Origin: UBA940 sp031547885
GTDB taxonomy: Bacteria > Bacteroidota > Bacteroidia > Bacteroidales > Rikenellaceae
Length of the DNA stretch: 64,000 nt
Direction of reading: 5' to 3'
NCBI GenBank assembly: GCA_031547885.1
Contig: JAVBRO010000009.1
Span: 242,727-306,726, forward strand
Positions 23,302 to 32,938 of this stretch are shown piece by piece. The translations under genes were made by a program, and so were the position numbers. The notes beneath the pieces are model-generated. The model did no database searches. It saw nothing but the letters and a program-made list of their open reading frames with translations, and was not told the origin of the DNA. Each line of letters begins with the position of its first letter. Positions within the stretch are counted from its first letter, which is position 1.

Positions 23302-24240
23302 ATGTACGATTGGGGAGACGACAGAAGGTTCAACAGTTATGCGCGTTATTTCCGGGAGCTGTTCGGGGAGAGGGTGCAGAAGGTTGCGATAAATGCGGGA
23401 TTCACCTGTCCGAACAGGGACGGCACGGCGGGTTCCGGGGGGTGTACTTTCTGTAACAACGAGGCTTTTACGCCGTCGTACTGCCAGCCTTCGAAGAGCG
23501 TTGCGCAGCAGATCGGCGAGGGGGTTGAGTTTCACGTGAACCGCTACCGCAAGGCCGGACGTTATCTCGCTTATTTTCAATCTTTTTCGAATACATATGC
23601 GCCTTTGGACGACCTTCGGCTGATTTACGATGAGGCTCTGTCGCATCCCTTGGTGGATGGGATAATCGTGGGGACGCGGCCCGACTGCGTCGACGAGGCG
23701 AAGCTGGATTATTTTGCGGAACTCGCACAACACAAGTACGTTGCACTGGAGTACGGCATCGAGTCGACTTACGACGAGACCCTGCGGGCGATAAACCGCG
23801 GACACGATTTTGCCTGCGCGAAAAAGGCAGTCGAGATGACGGCCGAACGGGGTATTCACACGGGCGCGCACTTCATTTTGGGTTTTCCGGGCGAGACCGA
23901 AGAGATGCTTCTGGCCCAGACTACGGCGATAAACGCGCTGCCGCTGACGACGGTGAAGTTCCACCAGCTGCAGATATTCAAGGGGACGCCGATGGCCGAG
24001 GATTACGTGCGTAATCCCGGGCGTTATCCGTTCTGGGAGATGGCGGAGTACATTGATTTTTTCATCGAGATACTGCGCCGGTTGAGGCCGTCGCTGGTGG
24101 TCGAAAGGTTCGCCAGCGAAGCTCCGCCGCGTTACCATCTGGGCCGTAACTGGGGCCTTGTGCGTAACGAACAGCTGCTGGCGATGTTCGAAAAACGCCT
24201 CGCCGAACTCGATGCTTACCAAGGGCAACTTTATAAATAA
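23302..24240 (+). CDS. yhcC: TIGR01212-family radical SAM protein (YhcC-like)
   Basis: 312 residues from ATG 23302, chosen over the upstream TTG that lies in the repeat element. The N-terminal iron-sulfur segment CPNRDGTAGSGGCTFCNN supplies the three Cys of the radical SAM cluster in this family's unusual spacing. Downstream motifs HTGAHFILGFPGETEEM and VKFHQLQIFKGTPMA are typical. The family (E. coli YhcC) has no settled substrate; a tRNA or small-molecule modification role is only suspected. A parS-like 13/16 match lies inside at 23528-23543. Confidence 0.88.
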   Translation: MYDWGDDRRFNSYARYFRELFGERVQKVAINAGFTCPNRDGTAGSGGCTFCNNEAFTPSYCQPSKSVAQQIGEGVEFHVNRYRKAGRYLAYFQSFSNTYAPLDDLRLIYDEALSHPLVDGIIVGTRPDCVDEAKLDYFAELAQHKYVALEYGIESTYDETLRAINRGHDFACAKKAVEMTAERGIHTGAHFILGFPGETEEMLLAQTTAINALPLTTVKFHQLQIFKGTPMAEDYVRNPGRYPFWEMAEYIDFFIEILRRLRPSLVVERFASEAPPRYHLGRNWGLVRNEQLLAMFEKRLAELDAYQGQLYK

Positions 24241-24327
24241 CGTCATTGCGACCGCGAGTTTACGAAGCGGGAAGCAATCCAGCGTGCGTTCTGGATTGCT
24301 TCGTCACAGTTGTTCCTCGCAATGACG
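24241..24327. repeat. CGTCATTGCGA palindromic repeat
   Basis: Outer inverted arms CGTCATTGCGA/TCGCAATGACG enclose inner arms GAAGCAATCCAG/CTGGATTGCTTC. It starts at the base after the yhcC stop and probably forms a terminator-like cruciform. Similar palindromes are widespread in bacterial genomes. Confidence 0.75.
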
Positions 24328-24356
24328 GGCGGATGCACGGTAAGACGAAAAAATTA

Positions 24357-24364
24357 TATCTTTG
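24357..24364 (+). promoter_or_regulatory. -7 box (TATCTTTG) for the DUF5606 gene
   Basis: Matches TAnnTTTG, 46 nt before ATG 24411 and just before a heptamer array. Confidence 0.45.
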
Positions 24365-24369
24365 CACAT

Positions 24370-24404
24370 TGATTCGTAATTTTTAATTCGTAATTCGTAA
24401 TTTC
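24370..24404 (+). repeat. Heptamer (AATTCGT) array before the DUF5606 gene
   Basis: GATTCGTAATTTTTAATTCG continues with further AATTCGT units and ends about 6 nt before the start codon. Confidence 0.6.
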
Positions 24405-24410
24405 AAAACA

Positions 24411-24845
24411 ATGGAACTGAAAGAGATATTGGCCGTGTCGGGATATCCCGGGCTTTATAAATACCTGGCGCAGAGCACGCGCGGCGTGATCGTCGAATCG
24501 CTGGCCGACGGCAAGCGCATGAACGTGCCGACCAATGCGCGCGTTAGTTCGATGACCGACATTTCGGTCTTTACCGCGAGCGAGGACCGTCCGCTGGCCG
24601 CTGTTTTCACGGCTTTTTATGAAAAGACGGGCGGCAAACAGACCGTCAGCCACAAAGAGGACGCGCGGAAGATCGAGGCGGCGTTCGCGGAGGTCGTTCC
24701 CGACTACGATCCCGACAAGGTTCACTTTTCGGATATGAAAAAGATCGTGCAGTGGTACAACGTGCTTGTTGCGGCCGGAATGACCGAATTTAAACTTCCA
24801 GAGGAAGAACCGGTTGAAGGCGTCGAGGCTCCCGAACAGAAATAA
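24411..24845 (+). CDS. DUF5606 domain protein
   Basis: 144 residues. N-terminus MELKEILAVSGYPGLYKYL with RGVIVESLADGKRM and ISVFTASEDRPLAAVF, a small conserved family I know from Bacteroidetes only. Predicted cytosolic with an acidic C-terminal tail (EEEPVEGVEAPEQ). Only 11 nt separate it from the DUF4185 gene, so they may be co-transcribed. Function unknown. Confidence 0.75.
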   Translation: MELKEILAVSGYPGLYKYLAQSTRGVIVESLADGKRMNVPTNARVSSMTDISVFTASEDRPLAAVFTAFYEKTGGKQTVSHKEDARKIEAAFAEVVPDYDPDKVHFSDMKKIVQWYNVLVAAGMTEFKLPEEEPVEGVEAPEQK

Positions 24846-24856
24846 TCCCGATCATT

Positions 24857-25999
24857 ATGGTAAAAGGTTTTTTGAGAGGAGCTGCGGGCTCCTTTCTGTT
24901 TTTAGTTTTGGCGGCCGCGGCATCCTGCGTTTCGCGCGGAGATACCTCTTCGCAGCCGCTGGTGTTGTCTAACCTCGAAATGACGGCCCGCGTTACGGGT
25001 GCGCCCCTGCCCGGAGAGGATTTTCCGGCGCCCAACGACACGCGGCGATACGACGTCTGGGCCACCGACCTCGGCGTGATGTGGCACATGGAGGGCGACA
25101 GGGTGGGTATTTTCTTCGGCGACACCGACGGTAGTGGTTTTACCCCGCAACCTCAAGGAGGCGGTAACGGCACCAACCGGCGCTCAAACACTCTGGCCTT
25201 TTCCGAAGATACCGACCTCAGCGACGGCCTTTCGATCAGCGGATGGGCACTTGACGGCGAGGGCAAGGCCCGCGAAATATGTGCGGGAGCGAAGACGGGC
25301 AACATCGAGGGTTTCAACACTTCGATTCCCACGGGAGCCGTCCGCGCGGCGGGGGTCGATTACATCCACTACATGAATATTTACAAATGGGATATGCCCG
25401 ACGGACGCTGGCTAACCCATTTTTCGTCGCTTTATTCGTCGCGCGACGGAGGGGAGAACTGGCAGCGCGAAGAGAGCGTCGTGTTCGATCCAGACAGCCA
25501 TTTCTCGCAGATCGCCTATGCTAAACGCGACGGCTGGGTCTACATGCTCGGTACGCAGTCGGGCCGCCATGACGACGCCCGCCTTGCGCGTTTCCGCGAG
25601 AAGGATATCCTCGATAAGGACAACTATTGCTATTGGAACGGCAGCGAATGGGTCGAAAAAGATGAAAATGCGGCGGTCCCGGTGTTCGGGAAGCCCGTGG
25701 GGGAGACTTCGCTCATGTACCTCGAAAAACAGCGGCGTTGGATCGTCACCTACCTGCTCGACCATAATTTCGATCCTGCGGAGAGGTACAACGGCCACTC
25801 GCTGGTCTACCGCGAATCCCCCGATCTCGTGAACTGGTCGAAACCGCGCGTCATCACCGACAACAGGGAGTATCCCGGCCTCTACTGCGCATATATGCAT
25901 CCACTGAAGAACGACGGCGACAAACTGTGGTTCCTGATGTCGCTGTGGCAGCCCTATAACGTGTTCCTGATGTCAGCCGATATCTCCCTGGGGGAATGA
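24857..25999 (+). CDS. DUF4185 lipoprotein (sialidase-like fold predicted)
   Basis: 380 residues. Lipoprotein-like N-terminus with LVLAAAASC (lipobox AASC). The body contains DLGVMWHMEGDRVGIFFGDT, SSLYSSRDGGENWQ (an Asp-box-like motif) and SLVYRESPDLVNWS, typical of DUF4185 proteins with a five-bladed propeller-like fold. Probably surface or periplasmic, acting on or binding glycans; that is family-level inference. Ends at a terminator. Confidence 0.75.
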   Translation: MVKGFLRGAAGSFLFLVLAAAASCVSRGDTSSQPLVLSNLEMTARVTGAPLPGEDFPAPNDTRRYDVWATDLGVMWHMEGDRVGIFFGDTDGSGFTPQPQGGGNGTNRRSNTLAFSEDTDLSDGLSISGWALDGEGKAREICAGAKTGNIEGFNTSIPTGAVRAAGVDYIHYMNIYKWDMPDGRWLTHFSSLYSSRDGGENWQREESVVFDPDSHFSQIAYAKRDGWVYMLGTQSGRHDDARLARFREKDILDKDNYCYWNGSEWVEKDENAAVPVFGKPVGETSLMYLEKQRRWIVTYLLDHNFDPAERYNGHSLVYRESPDLVNWSKPRVITDNREYPGLYCAYMHPLKNDGDKLWFLMSLWQPYNVFLMSADISLGE

Positions 26000-26011
26000 C
26001 CGGAAACAAAG

Positions 26012-26037
26012 ATCCCGCTTTAAAGGCGGGATATTTT
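26012..26037 (+). terminator. Terminator after the DUF4185 gene
   Basis: ATCCCGCTTT...AAAGGCGGGAT stem followed by ATTTTG. Confidence 0.75.
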
Positions 26038-26052
26038 GTCATCACATATGAT

Positions 26053-26088
26053 TTGATTCGTAATTCGTAATTTTTAATTCGTAATTGA
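26053..26088. repeat. Heptamer array at the 3' side of tsaD
   Basis: ATTCGTAATTCGTAATTTTT and a further unit end directly at the tsaD stop codon (minus strand). In contrast to most copies it is not next to a start codon. Confidence 0.55.
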
Positions 26089-26089
26089 T

Positions 26090-27118
26090 TTATAGTTCTT
26101 TCAGGCGGGCGGCGGGGGTGACGGCAAGGTCCGAGAAACGCCCTTCAAAGTATTCGTAGCGGCCTGTTATAGCTATCATCGCGGCGTTGTCGGTGGTGAA
26201 CTTCAGCTCGGGCAGGAACACCCGCCAGCCGCGTTTACGCCCCTCGGCCTCGATGGCACCGCGCAGTCCCGAATTGGCAGAAACCCCTCCGGCAGCCGCT
26301 ATGTCTTTGATTTTGTATTCTTTGGCCGCCTTCACCAGCTTGTACATCAGCGTATCGATGATCGTTTTCTGGAGCGAGGCGCACAGGTCTGCCTTGTTTT
26401 TTTCAATGAAATCGGGGTCGCGTGCAACCTCGTCGCGCAGGAAGTAAAGGAACGACGTCTTCAGTCCGCTGAAACTATAGTCTAGCCCTCCTACGCGCGG
26501 TTTTGCGAACTCGAAACGATGCGGATCGCCCTCTTTCGCCAGCCGGTCGATCACCGGGCCGCCCGGATAGGGCAGCCCCATCACCTTGGCGCACTTGTCG
26601 AAAGCCTCCCCGGCCGCGTCGTCGATAGTCGAACCCACTATCTCCATCTCGAGCGGCGCGCGGACCACGACAAGTTGCGTATGTCCCCCGGAAACAAGCA
26701 GACAGAGGAACGGGAACGCCGGATGCGGGACCTCGCGGTCGGGCAGGTCGATGAAATGCGACAGGATGTGCCCCTGCAGGTGGTTGACCTCGACGAGCGG
26801 TATGTCGTGCGCCAGCGCCAGTCCCTTTGCGAACGAAACCCCCACCAGGAGCGAACCGAGCAGGCCCGGGCCGCGCGTGAAGGCTATGGCATCGAGATCC
26901 TCGGGCGCCACCCCGGCATCTTTCAGCGCCGCGTCGACCACCGGAACGATGTTCTGCTGATGGGCGCGGGATGCCAGTTCGGGGATCACGCCGCCGTAGC
27001 GGATATGGACGTTCTGGCTGGCGATGACGTTCGACAGCAGCACGCTGCCGCGCATCACGGCCGCCGACGTATCGTCGCAGGACGATTCTATCCCTAAAAT
27101 TACCGGTTCAGCGTTCAT
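26090..27118 (-). CDS. tsaD: tRNA N6-adenosine threonylcarbamoyltransferase
   Basis: Transfers threonylcarbamoyl to A37 of ANN-decoding tRNAs with TsaB/TsaE. 342 residues, full length. N-terminal ILGIESSCDDTSAAV; iron-binding HxxxH as His113 and His117 in VNHLQGH; PGLLGSLLVG and LVSGGHTQLV nucleotide-binding segments. C-terminus AVTPAARLKEL. Start 27118 (MNAEPVILGIESS) fits the family; an upstream ATG would add a foreign stretch over the tamB promoter region. Divergent from tamB with a 56-bp gap. Confidence 0.96.
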   Translation of the reverse strand: MNAEPVILGIESSCDDTSAAVMRGSVLLSNVIASQNVHIRYGGVIPELASRAHQQNIVPVVDAALKDAGVAPEDLDAIAFTRGPGLLGSLLVGVSFAKGLALAHDIPLVEVNHLQGHILSHFIDLPDREVPHPAFPFLCLLVSGGHTQLVVVRAPLEMEIVGSTIDDAAGEAFDKCAKVMGLPYPGGPVIDRLAKEGDPHRFEFAKPRVGGLDYSFSGLKTSFLYFLRDEVARDPDFIEKNKADLCASLQKTIIDTLMYKLVKAAKEYKIKDIAAAGGVSANSGLRGAIEAEGRKRGWRVFLPELKFTTDNAAMIAITGRYEYFEGRFSDLAVTPAARLKEL

Positions 27119-27174
27119 TGAGAGGCATTTTTGTCCGAAAAAGATTACTTTTGTAGATTGCAAGTAGTCTGCGG
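27119..27174. promoter_or_regulatory. Divergent tsaD/tamB promoter region
   Basis: A plus-strand -7 box TACTTTTG (27146-27153) fits TAnnTTTG for tamB. A TTTG at 27130-27133 is too close to be its normal partner. Confidence 0.4.
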
Positions 27175-30100
27175 ATGCGCAAAGTTATAAAAAATGTCAT
27201 AAAAACAACGGTGGGGGTGATTTCCACCCTGCTCGTGCTGCTCATAACGCTGCCTCTGCTCGCGTCGCTGCTCATCAATCTGCCCGGCATCCAGAACGCC
27301 GTCGTGCGCCGCGTGATGTCGTCGCTTTCCGAAAGCCTCGGAACCACCGTTTCCATCGACCGCATACACATAAAGCTCGTCAACCGCGTCGTCGTCGACG
27401 GTTTTTACGTCGAGGATTTTCAGGGCGACACCTTGCTCTACGTTCCTAAGCTGACCGCGCCGATCGTCGAACTCGGGCTGGTGGGCGAGCCGCTCACTTT
27501 CGGCAGGGTGAAACTCGAAAAAGCCGAGCTGTGGCTCCGGCGCGACTCCACCGACACCATCAACATTAAGCGCATTGTCAATAAGATGCGCGGCGAAGAT
27601 TACCAGAAGAATCCCGATGCCAATTTCCGGCTCAAGGTCATGGGGATCGAGGCCGACAGCCTCACTTTCGGACTGCTGCGTTACGACAAGCCGTTCCGTG
27701 ACGAAGGGGTCGATTTCAGCCGCTTCGTCATCCGCAACACCAAAATAGACATAGACAATTTTTCCATCGTTAAGGATACTATACGCATAGGGATCCGCTC
27801 GCTGTCGTTCGACGAGCGGAGCGGCTTTCATGTCAACGAAATGTCAGCCCGGGATCTGGTGGTGGCGGGCGGCCATGTGAGCCTCGACAACGCCCGTATA
27901 CGCTCGACCGGCGCCGACCTGGATATGCCATCCATACGCATCTGGGGCACCGACTGGTCGGCGTTCAGCAGCTTTGTCGACAGTGTGGCGGTGGATGTGG
28001 CGGTGCGGCGGTCGCATCTTTCGACGGATTTTCTCGGCTGGTTCGTTCCGGCGGTCGCGAAATGGGGCGTGACTCTCGACAATATATCGCTGCAAACCAA
28101 AGGTCCTGTGGCGGGCATGGGCGGAAGCATCACCGAGGCGCAGACGCTGAACACCTCTTTCGCGCTGGATTTCACGAGCCGCGGGATGCCCGATTTCAAA
28201 AATATGCGCCTCGAAGCCGATATCCGCAGCATTGCAACCAACGGCGGCGATATCGACAGCCTGATGCGCAGCGTCACCGGGAAAGCCCTTCCGGAATCTG
28301 CCGCAGGGCCTGTGAGAAGGCTCGGTGAGTGCGGTTTTTCGGGGCGGTTCAGCGGCGGATTCAGCGATTTCACAGCTGCCGGCACCCTCGTTTCAGAAGC
28401 GGGCGAGGTATGGGCGGCAGCCTCGGTAATCATGCAGGGCGGCGGTTCGGCGGTCGACGGACTGGTTTCCGTTCCGCATCTCGACCTGGGGCGGGTGTTG
28501 GCCGTCAAAGACCTTGGCGAGCTGGCAGGCAACTTTTCGCTGAACGGGAAGTTCGGAAAAGGCGGCCATGTCGAAGGAGAAATAGAGGGGGGCGTCGGCA
28601 CACTCGGTTTCCGCCAATATGCTTATGAAGGTATCGTTTTCGACGGACGGCTCAACGGCCGGATGTTCGACGGCACGGTCAGGGCGCACGACCCGTCGCT
28701 CGATTTCGACTTCGCGGGGATGTTCGATTTCAACGACTCCATCCCGCGCTATAACTTCGACCTCGACCTGCACCGCTTCGACCTCGCGGCGACGGGGATC
28801 GACAGGACCGATTCCGTCTCGCTGCTCTCCGGAAGGCTGACTGCCTCGGGCAGCGGCAACGGGTTCGATAACCTGAACGGTATCATCGAGGTCCGCGATC
28901 CGGAATACGTATCATCGGCCGAAACGGTGCGCACCGACCTCGTGAAAATAACCGGACGCAACAGCGCCGCAAGCAAATATATGAGCCTCTCTTCGGAGTT
29001 CGCCGACGCCGAGTTCCGAAGCCGCATCTCCTACCGCGACATGTTCGCCTACCTGGGCGATTTCCTGCAGGAATACCTTCCGGTGTTCTATGGCGACGGC
29101 TCCGAAAAGCCGCTGCCCGTCCATGAACGCACCATCGCCGCCGCGGCCAACTACTCCGTGCTCGACCTTCACGTGAAGAGCACCGACAGGCTGCTGGCCG
29201 CCCTGATGCCGGGGACGCATGTCGCCGAGGATACCCGGGTTTCGTTCATGTTCAACCCGTTCGTCCGCAATTTCTCGCTCTCGGCGAAATCCGAGTTCAT
29301 TGAGTATAAAAATATGCTCGCCACAAACGTCGAGATCAACTCCGACAACAAGACCGATTCGCTGACTCTCCACCTCACAAGCGAGGATTTCTATGCGGGT
29401 TCGCTGCACATACCGGGCCTCACGGTGCACGGGGGGTCGAAAGGACGGCGGGCGACGCTCTCGACACGTCTGGCCGATGCCGGTGGGAATTTCTCGGCGA
29501 TGCTGGGGCTGCGCATCGACACGGAACAGACTGGCGGAAACCGCAGCCTGCGTTTCCGCACCACGCCGTCGTATATCACGCTCGACGAAAAGACCTGGAT
29601 CGTTTCGGCCGGCTCGGTCGTGTACGATACCGTCAGGGTCACGGTCGACAACCTGCGCATATTCTCCGAAGGGCGCAACTACGACGAACTGACCGTGAAC
29701 GGTGTCATTTCGCGCAGTCCGTCCGACACGCTGCATGTGAAACTGAACGACTTCGACCTCTCGCCGCTGGGGCAGTTCGTCGAGGGACGCGGATACCATA
29801 TGGCCGGCCGGGCCGACGGATACGTCGATTTCATGTCGCTCCGGCGGCGGCCCAGGATGAACGCCGGCATCGATTTCCGCCGGCTGTCGCTCAACGGGGC
29901 CGAGGCCGCACCGCTGCGCTTCACCAGCTTCTGGGACAGGACCGGCGAGCGCGTGCGGTTCCAGATGCTCAACCAACGCAATAACGCCAATGTACTGAGC
30001 GGCTCTTTCTCCCCGTCGAAAGGCACTGTCGACGCGATAGCGCGGATAGATTCGCTCGACGTGGGACTGCTGGACCCGATCCTGAACGGCATCCTTGTGG

Positions 30101-31743
30101 ACACGAAAGGGAAGGCGAACTTCTATGTGGAATTGGGCGGCACATTCAAACAACTGCGCATGGACGGCCGGGTGGATATCCCCCGTTTCGAGACCACCGT
30201 AGCCTACACACAGGCGGCGTATATCCTCGAGGACGGAGTGATAACAGTCGACAACTCCCGCCTGAAGCTTCCTTTGACACAGGTACGCGACCGCTTCGGC
30301 AACAAGGGCGATTTCAGTATGACGGTCGACATGTCGAATCTGAAGAACATCGGGGTCGATATCACCGCCGCCGTCCACAACCTGCTGGCGTTCGATACGG
30401 GGCCCGATAACAACGAGGCTTTTTACGGGCAGTTGTTCGCCACCGGCTCGCTGGGTATAAAATCCGGCAAGATGGGTACGAAAATGGGGATCTCGGCATC
30501 CACAGGGCGCGGGACCAAATTCCACCTGCCACTGAACGCCAAATCCAACATATCCTGGGCCGATTTCGTGGTGCTGGCCGACCCCAACCGGATCGACGTC
30601 GACACTACCAATGTGCTGGCCCGCAAGAAACTGATCTACGAAAGGCGCCTGCAGCAGGGGCAGTCGCGGAGTGCGCGCCGCAAGCCGCTCGATATGGACA
30701 TCACGGTCGACCTTACGCCCGACGCCGAGTTCAACCTGCTGATCGACCCCAACCTGGGGAACGGCATCAGGGCGCACGGGCGCGGCGTGATAAATATGCG
30801 CATGAATCCCGCCACGGGCCTCTTCTCGATGGTGGGCGACTGCTCGATAACCGACGGCCGATTCGATTTCTCGATGATGGACGTCTTCAATAAGGAGTTC
30901 ACCATCACGCCCGGGAGCACCCTCGTCTGGACGGGCGAACCCGACGACGCGCTGCTCAACATAGAAGCCTCGTACCGCATCCGCACCTCGCTTTCGCCGC
31001 TTATAGGAGACAACAGCGCCTATATATCGGGCGGTTCGAGCGTTCCGGTGGAGTGCATAATCCGCCTCACGGAGCGCCTTTCACAGCCCGAGATCACTTT
31101 CGACGTGCGCCTGCCCTCGGCCGATGCCGACGCCCAGCTCATCGTCGCCAACGCCATGAACACCCAGGAGCTGAAAAGTACCCAGGTGCTGTCGCTGCTG
31201 ATGACCGGGAATTTCGCGTCGAACAATTCGCTCGCGGCGCAGACCGCCAACTCGGGAGCGCTGGCCACGGGAGCCGTCGGCTTCGACATCCTGACCAGCC
31301 AACTGAGCAATTTCCTATCGAGCGAGGACTACAACATATATTTCAAGTACCGTCCGCAGAGCGACTACATCGGCAACCAGTTCGACGTCGGTTTCTCTAC
31401 GGCTTTCATCGACAACCGCCTGCTGCTCGAGATCGAGGGCAATTATGTGGACGACCGAGCGGCCACAAGCGTCGGTACGAACGTCAGCAACCTTGCCGGC
31501 GACGTCTCGCTGACGTGGGTGATAGACAAGGCCGGCAACTACCGTCTGAAGGTTTTTTCGCAGACTATCGACCGTCTCAATGAGACTCAGGGACTTCAAG
31601 AAAGCGGGTTGGGCATATATTATAAAAAAGATTTTGACTCGTTCCGCGATGTTTGGCGAAAAAATAAAGATTCTTTTGTTAATTTTGGCAGCGATAGTGT
31701 AACCACCAAGAAAACCAAGAAGAAGACAAACAATAATAAATAA
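27175..31743 (+). CDS. tamB: TamB-like translocation/assembly module (AsmA/DUF490)
   Basis: A large inner-membrane-anchored periplasmic protein of 1522 residues. An N-terminal helix (about 10-35) is followed by a long beta-rich repetitive body and a C-terminal DUF490/TamB domain (MDITVDLTPDAEFNLLIDP, LVWTGEPDDALLNIEASY, NAMNTQELKSTQVLSLLMTGNF). TamB-type proteins bridge inner and outer membranes and move phospholipids or help outer membrane protein insertion. The acidic/basic C-terminus ends KKTKKKTNNNK. It is followed 12 nt later by exbB, so the envelope genes probably form one transcript. Confidence 0.92.
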   Translation: MRKVIKNVIKTTVGVISTLLVLLITLPLLASLLINLPGIQNAVVRRVMSSLSESLGTTVSIDRIHIKLVNRVVVDGFYVEDFQGDTLLYVPKLTAPIVELGLVGEPLTFGRVKLEKAELWLRRDSTDTINIKRIVNKMRGEDYQKNPDANFRLKVMGIEADSLTFGLLRYDKPFRDEGVDFSRFVIRNTKIDIDNFSIVKDTIRIGIRSLSFDERSGFHVNEMSARDLVVAGGHVSLDNARIRSTGADLDMPSIRIWGTDWSAFSSFVDSVAVDVAVRRSHLSTDFLGWFVPAVAKWGVTLDNISLQTKGPVAGMGGSITEAQTLNTSFALDFTSRGMPDFKNMRLEADIRSIATNGGDIDSLMRSVTGKALPESAAGPVRRLGECGFSGRFSGGFSDFTAAGTLVSEAGEVWAAASVIMQGGGSAVDGLVSVPHLDLGRVLAVKDLGELAGNFSLNGKFGKGGHVEGEIEGGVGTLGFRQYAYEGIVFDGRLNGRMFDGTVRAHDPSLDFDFAGMFDFNDSIPRYNFDLDLHRFDLAATGIDRTDSVSLLSGRLTASGSGNGFDNLNGIIEVRDPEYVSSAETVRTDLVKITGRNSAASKYMSLSSEFADAEFRSRISYRDMFAYLGDFLQEYLPVFYGDGSEKPLPVHERTIAAAANYSVLDLHVKSTDRLLAALMPGTHVAEDTRVSFMFNPFVRNFSLSAKSEFIEYKNMLATNVEINSDNKTDSLTLHLTSEDFYAGSLHIPGLTVHGGSKGRRATLSTRLADAGGNFSAMLGLRIDTEQTGGNRSLRFRTTPSYITLDEKTWIVSAGSVVYDTVRVTVDNLRIFSEGRNYDELTVNGVISRSPSDTLHVKLNDFDLSPLGQFVEGRGYHMAGRADGYVDFMSLRRRPRMNAGIDFRRLSLNGAEAAPLRFTSFWDRTGERVRFQMLNQRNNANVLSGSFSPSKGTVDAIARIDSLDVGLLDPILNGILVDTKGKANFYVELGGTFKQLRMDGRVDIPRFETTVAYTQAAYILEDGVITVDNSRLKLPLTQVRDRFGNKGDFSMTVDMSNLKNIGVDITAAVHNLLAFDTGPDNNEAFYGQLFATGSLGIKSGKMGTKMGISASTGRGTKFHLPLNAKSNISWADFVVLADPNRIDVDTTNVLARKKLIYERRLQQGQSRSARRKPLDMDITVDLTPDAEFNLLIDPNLGNGIRAHGRGVINMRMNPATGLFSMVGDCSITDGRFDFSMMDVFNKEFTITPGSTLVWTGEPDDALLNIEASYRIRTSLSPLIGDNSAYISGGSSVPVECIIRLTERLSQPEITFDVRLPSADADAQLIVANAMNTQELKSTQVLSLLMTGNFASNNSLAAQTANSGALATGAVGFDILTSQLSNFLSSEDYNIYFKYRPQSDYIGNQFDVGFSTAFIDNRLLLEIEGNYVDDRAATSVGTNVSNLAGDVSLTWVIDKAGNYRLKVFSQTIDRLNETQGLQESGLGIYYKKDFDSFRDVWRKNKDSFVNFGSDSVTTKKTKKKTNNNK

Positions 31744-31755
31744 AACCGAAATCTT

Positions 31756-32454
31756 ATGAATATGTTTATGCAGGCCGTCGAAGGTGCGGCTCAGATTGCC
31801 GAAGGAATGGAAGTGCCGGCAGCCAAAACGATGACTTTCTGGGAGTTGTTCAATTCAGGGGGGTGGCTCATGTGGGTCCTGCTCGCATTGGGCGGACTCG
31901 CCGTTTTCCTCTTCGTGGAGCGTTTCATCGCCATCCGCAGGGCATCGAAAATGGACATGAACTTCATGAACCGCATCCGCGACAAAATTTCAGAAGGCAA
32001 GATACAGTCGGCCGTCGAGTCGTGCAGGCGCACCAACACCCCCATCGCACGGATGGTTGAAAAGGGCATCGAACGCATCGGACGCCCCATGCCCGAGATC
32101 CAGAACGCCATCGAAAACCAGGCTAACCTCGAAGTGTCGAAACTCAGCGCGGGACTTCCCTACCTGGCGATGATCTCCGGCGGCGCCCCGATGATCGGTT
32201 TCCTCGGCACCGTGATCGGCCTCGTGCAGGCGTTCATGGCGATGGAAGGTCTGGGCGGCACGGTCGACATCAGCGTCCTGGCTGGCGGGATGTACGTCGC
32301 GATGCTCACCACCGTGGGCGGTCTCATGGTCGGTATCCCCTCTTACTTCGGATACAACTATCTCGTCGCGCGCATCGACAGGCTCATCTTCCAGATGGAG
32401 GCCAACTCGATCGCATTCATGGACATACTCAACCAACCAGTAGAAAAAAAATAA
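31756..32454 (+). CDS. exbB: MotA/TolQ/ExbB proton channel protein
   Basis: 232 residues, three predicted membrane helices (about 35-55, 135-155, 175-195). Typical segments are GGLAVFLFVERFIAIRRA, MISGGAPMIGFLGTVIGLVQAFMAM and LAGGMYVAMLTTVGGLMVGIPSYFGYN. With ExbD (next) it forms the proton-driven motor that energises TonB or a Tol-like system; the tonB-like gene follows in the same unit. Start ATG 31756, 12 nt after tamB. Confidence 0.93.
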   Translation: MNMFMQAVEGAAQIAEGMEVPAAKTMTFWELFNSGGWLMWVLLALGGLAVFLFVERFIAIRRASKMDMNFMNRIRDKISEGKIQSAVESCRRTNTPIARMVEKGIERIGRPMPEIQNAIENQANLEVSKLSAGLPYLAMISGGAPMIGFLGTVIGLVQAFMAMEGLGGTVDISVLAGGMYVAMLTTVGGLMVGIPSYFGYNYLVARIDRLIFQMEANSIAFMDILNQPVEKK

Positions 32455-32456
32455 TT

Positions 32457-32536
32457 ACGAATTAAAAATTACGAATTACGGGTGCAGCCCGCACGGTGAT
32501 TCGTAATTCGTAATTCGTAATTCGTAATTCGTAATT
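32457..32536 (+). repeat. Heptamer-array hairpin between exbB and exbD
   Basis: Left arm ATTACGAATT units, a GGGTGCAGCCCGCACGG centre, then five AATTCGT units ending 8 nt before exbD. The arms are complementary, so the transcript can fold into a long hairpin inside the operon. Confidence 0.8.
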
Positions 32537-32544
32537 GAACGATT

Positions 32545-32937
32545 ATGGCAATCAAAAGAATGTCGAAAGTGGACAGCGGTTTCAGCGCCGCATCGATGAC
32601 GGACATGGTGTTCCTTCTGCTGATGTTCGTGCTGATGGCGCTGACCCTGGTGAATCCCAACGCCCTGAGGCTGGTGCTCCCCAAAAGCACCAACCACATC
32701 AAGGAAAAACCCTACACCACCGTCTCGATAACGCCCGACTTTAAGTATTATGTCGAGACGCAGGAGGTGCCGTTCAACCAGCTCGAATCGACCCTGCGCG
32801 CTAAACTCGAAGGCAAGGAAAACCCCATGGTGTCGCTCCATTCCGACGAGAACGTGCCCCTGAAATACACCGTGGCGGTGATGAACATCGCCAAGAACAA
32901 CAAGTACACGCTGGTTTTAGCGACCAGCCCCGAGTAG
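32545..32937 (+). CDS. exbD: ExbD/TolR family biopolymer transport protein
   Basis: 130 residues with one N-terminal transmembrane helix carrying the essential Asp20 in ASMTDMVFLLLMFVLM, then a periplasmic domain (VSLHSDENVPLKYTVAVMNIA). Pairs with ExbB upstream to conduct protons for TonB-dependent uptake. It is separated from both neighbours by heptamer arrays. Confidence 0.93.
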   Translation: MAIKRMSKVDSGFSAASMTDMVFLLLMFVLMALTLVNPNALRLVLPKSTNHIKEKPYTTVSITPDFKYYVETQEVPFNQLESTLRAKLEGKENPMVSLHSDENVPLKYTVAVMNIAKNNKYTLVLATSPE

Positions 32938-32938
32938 A

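Noticed and set aside
29165..29180. Second parS-like site in tamB (CTTCACGTGAAG)
   Set aside because: Only the inner ten bases match; the outer bases do not, and it lies inside a coding region.
28912..30777. Long antisense frame inside tamB
   Set aside because: Same codon-composition artefact; it is antisense to a continuous TamB protein.
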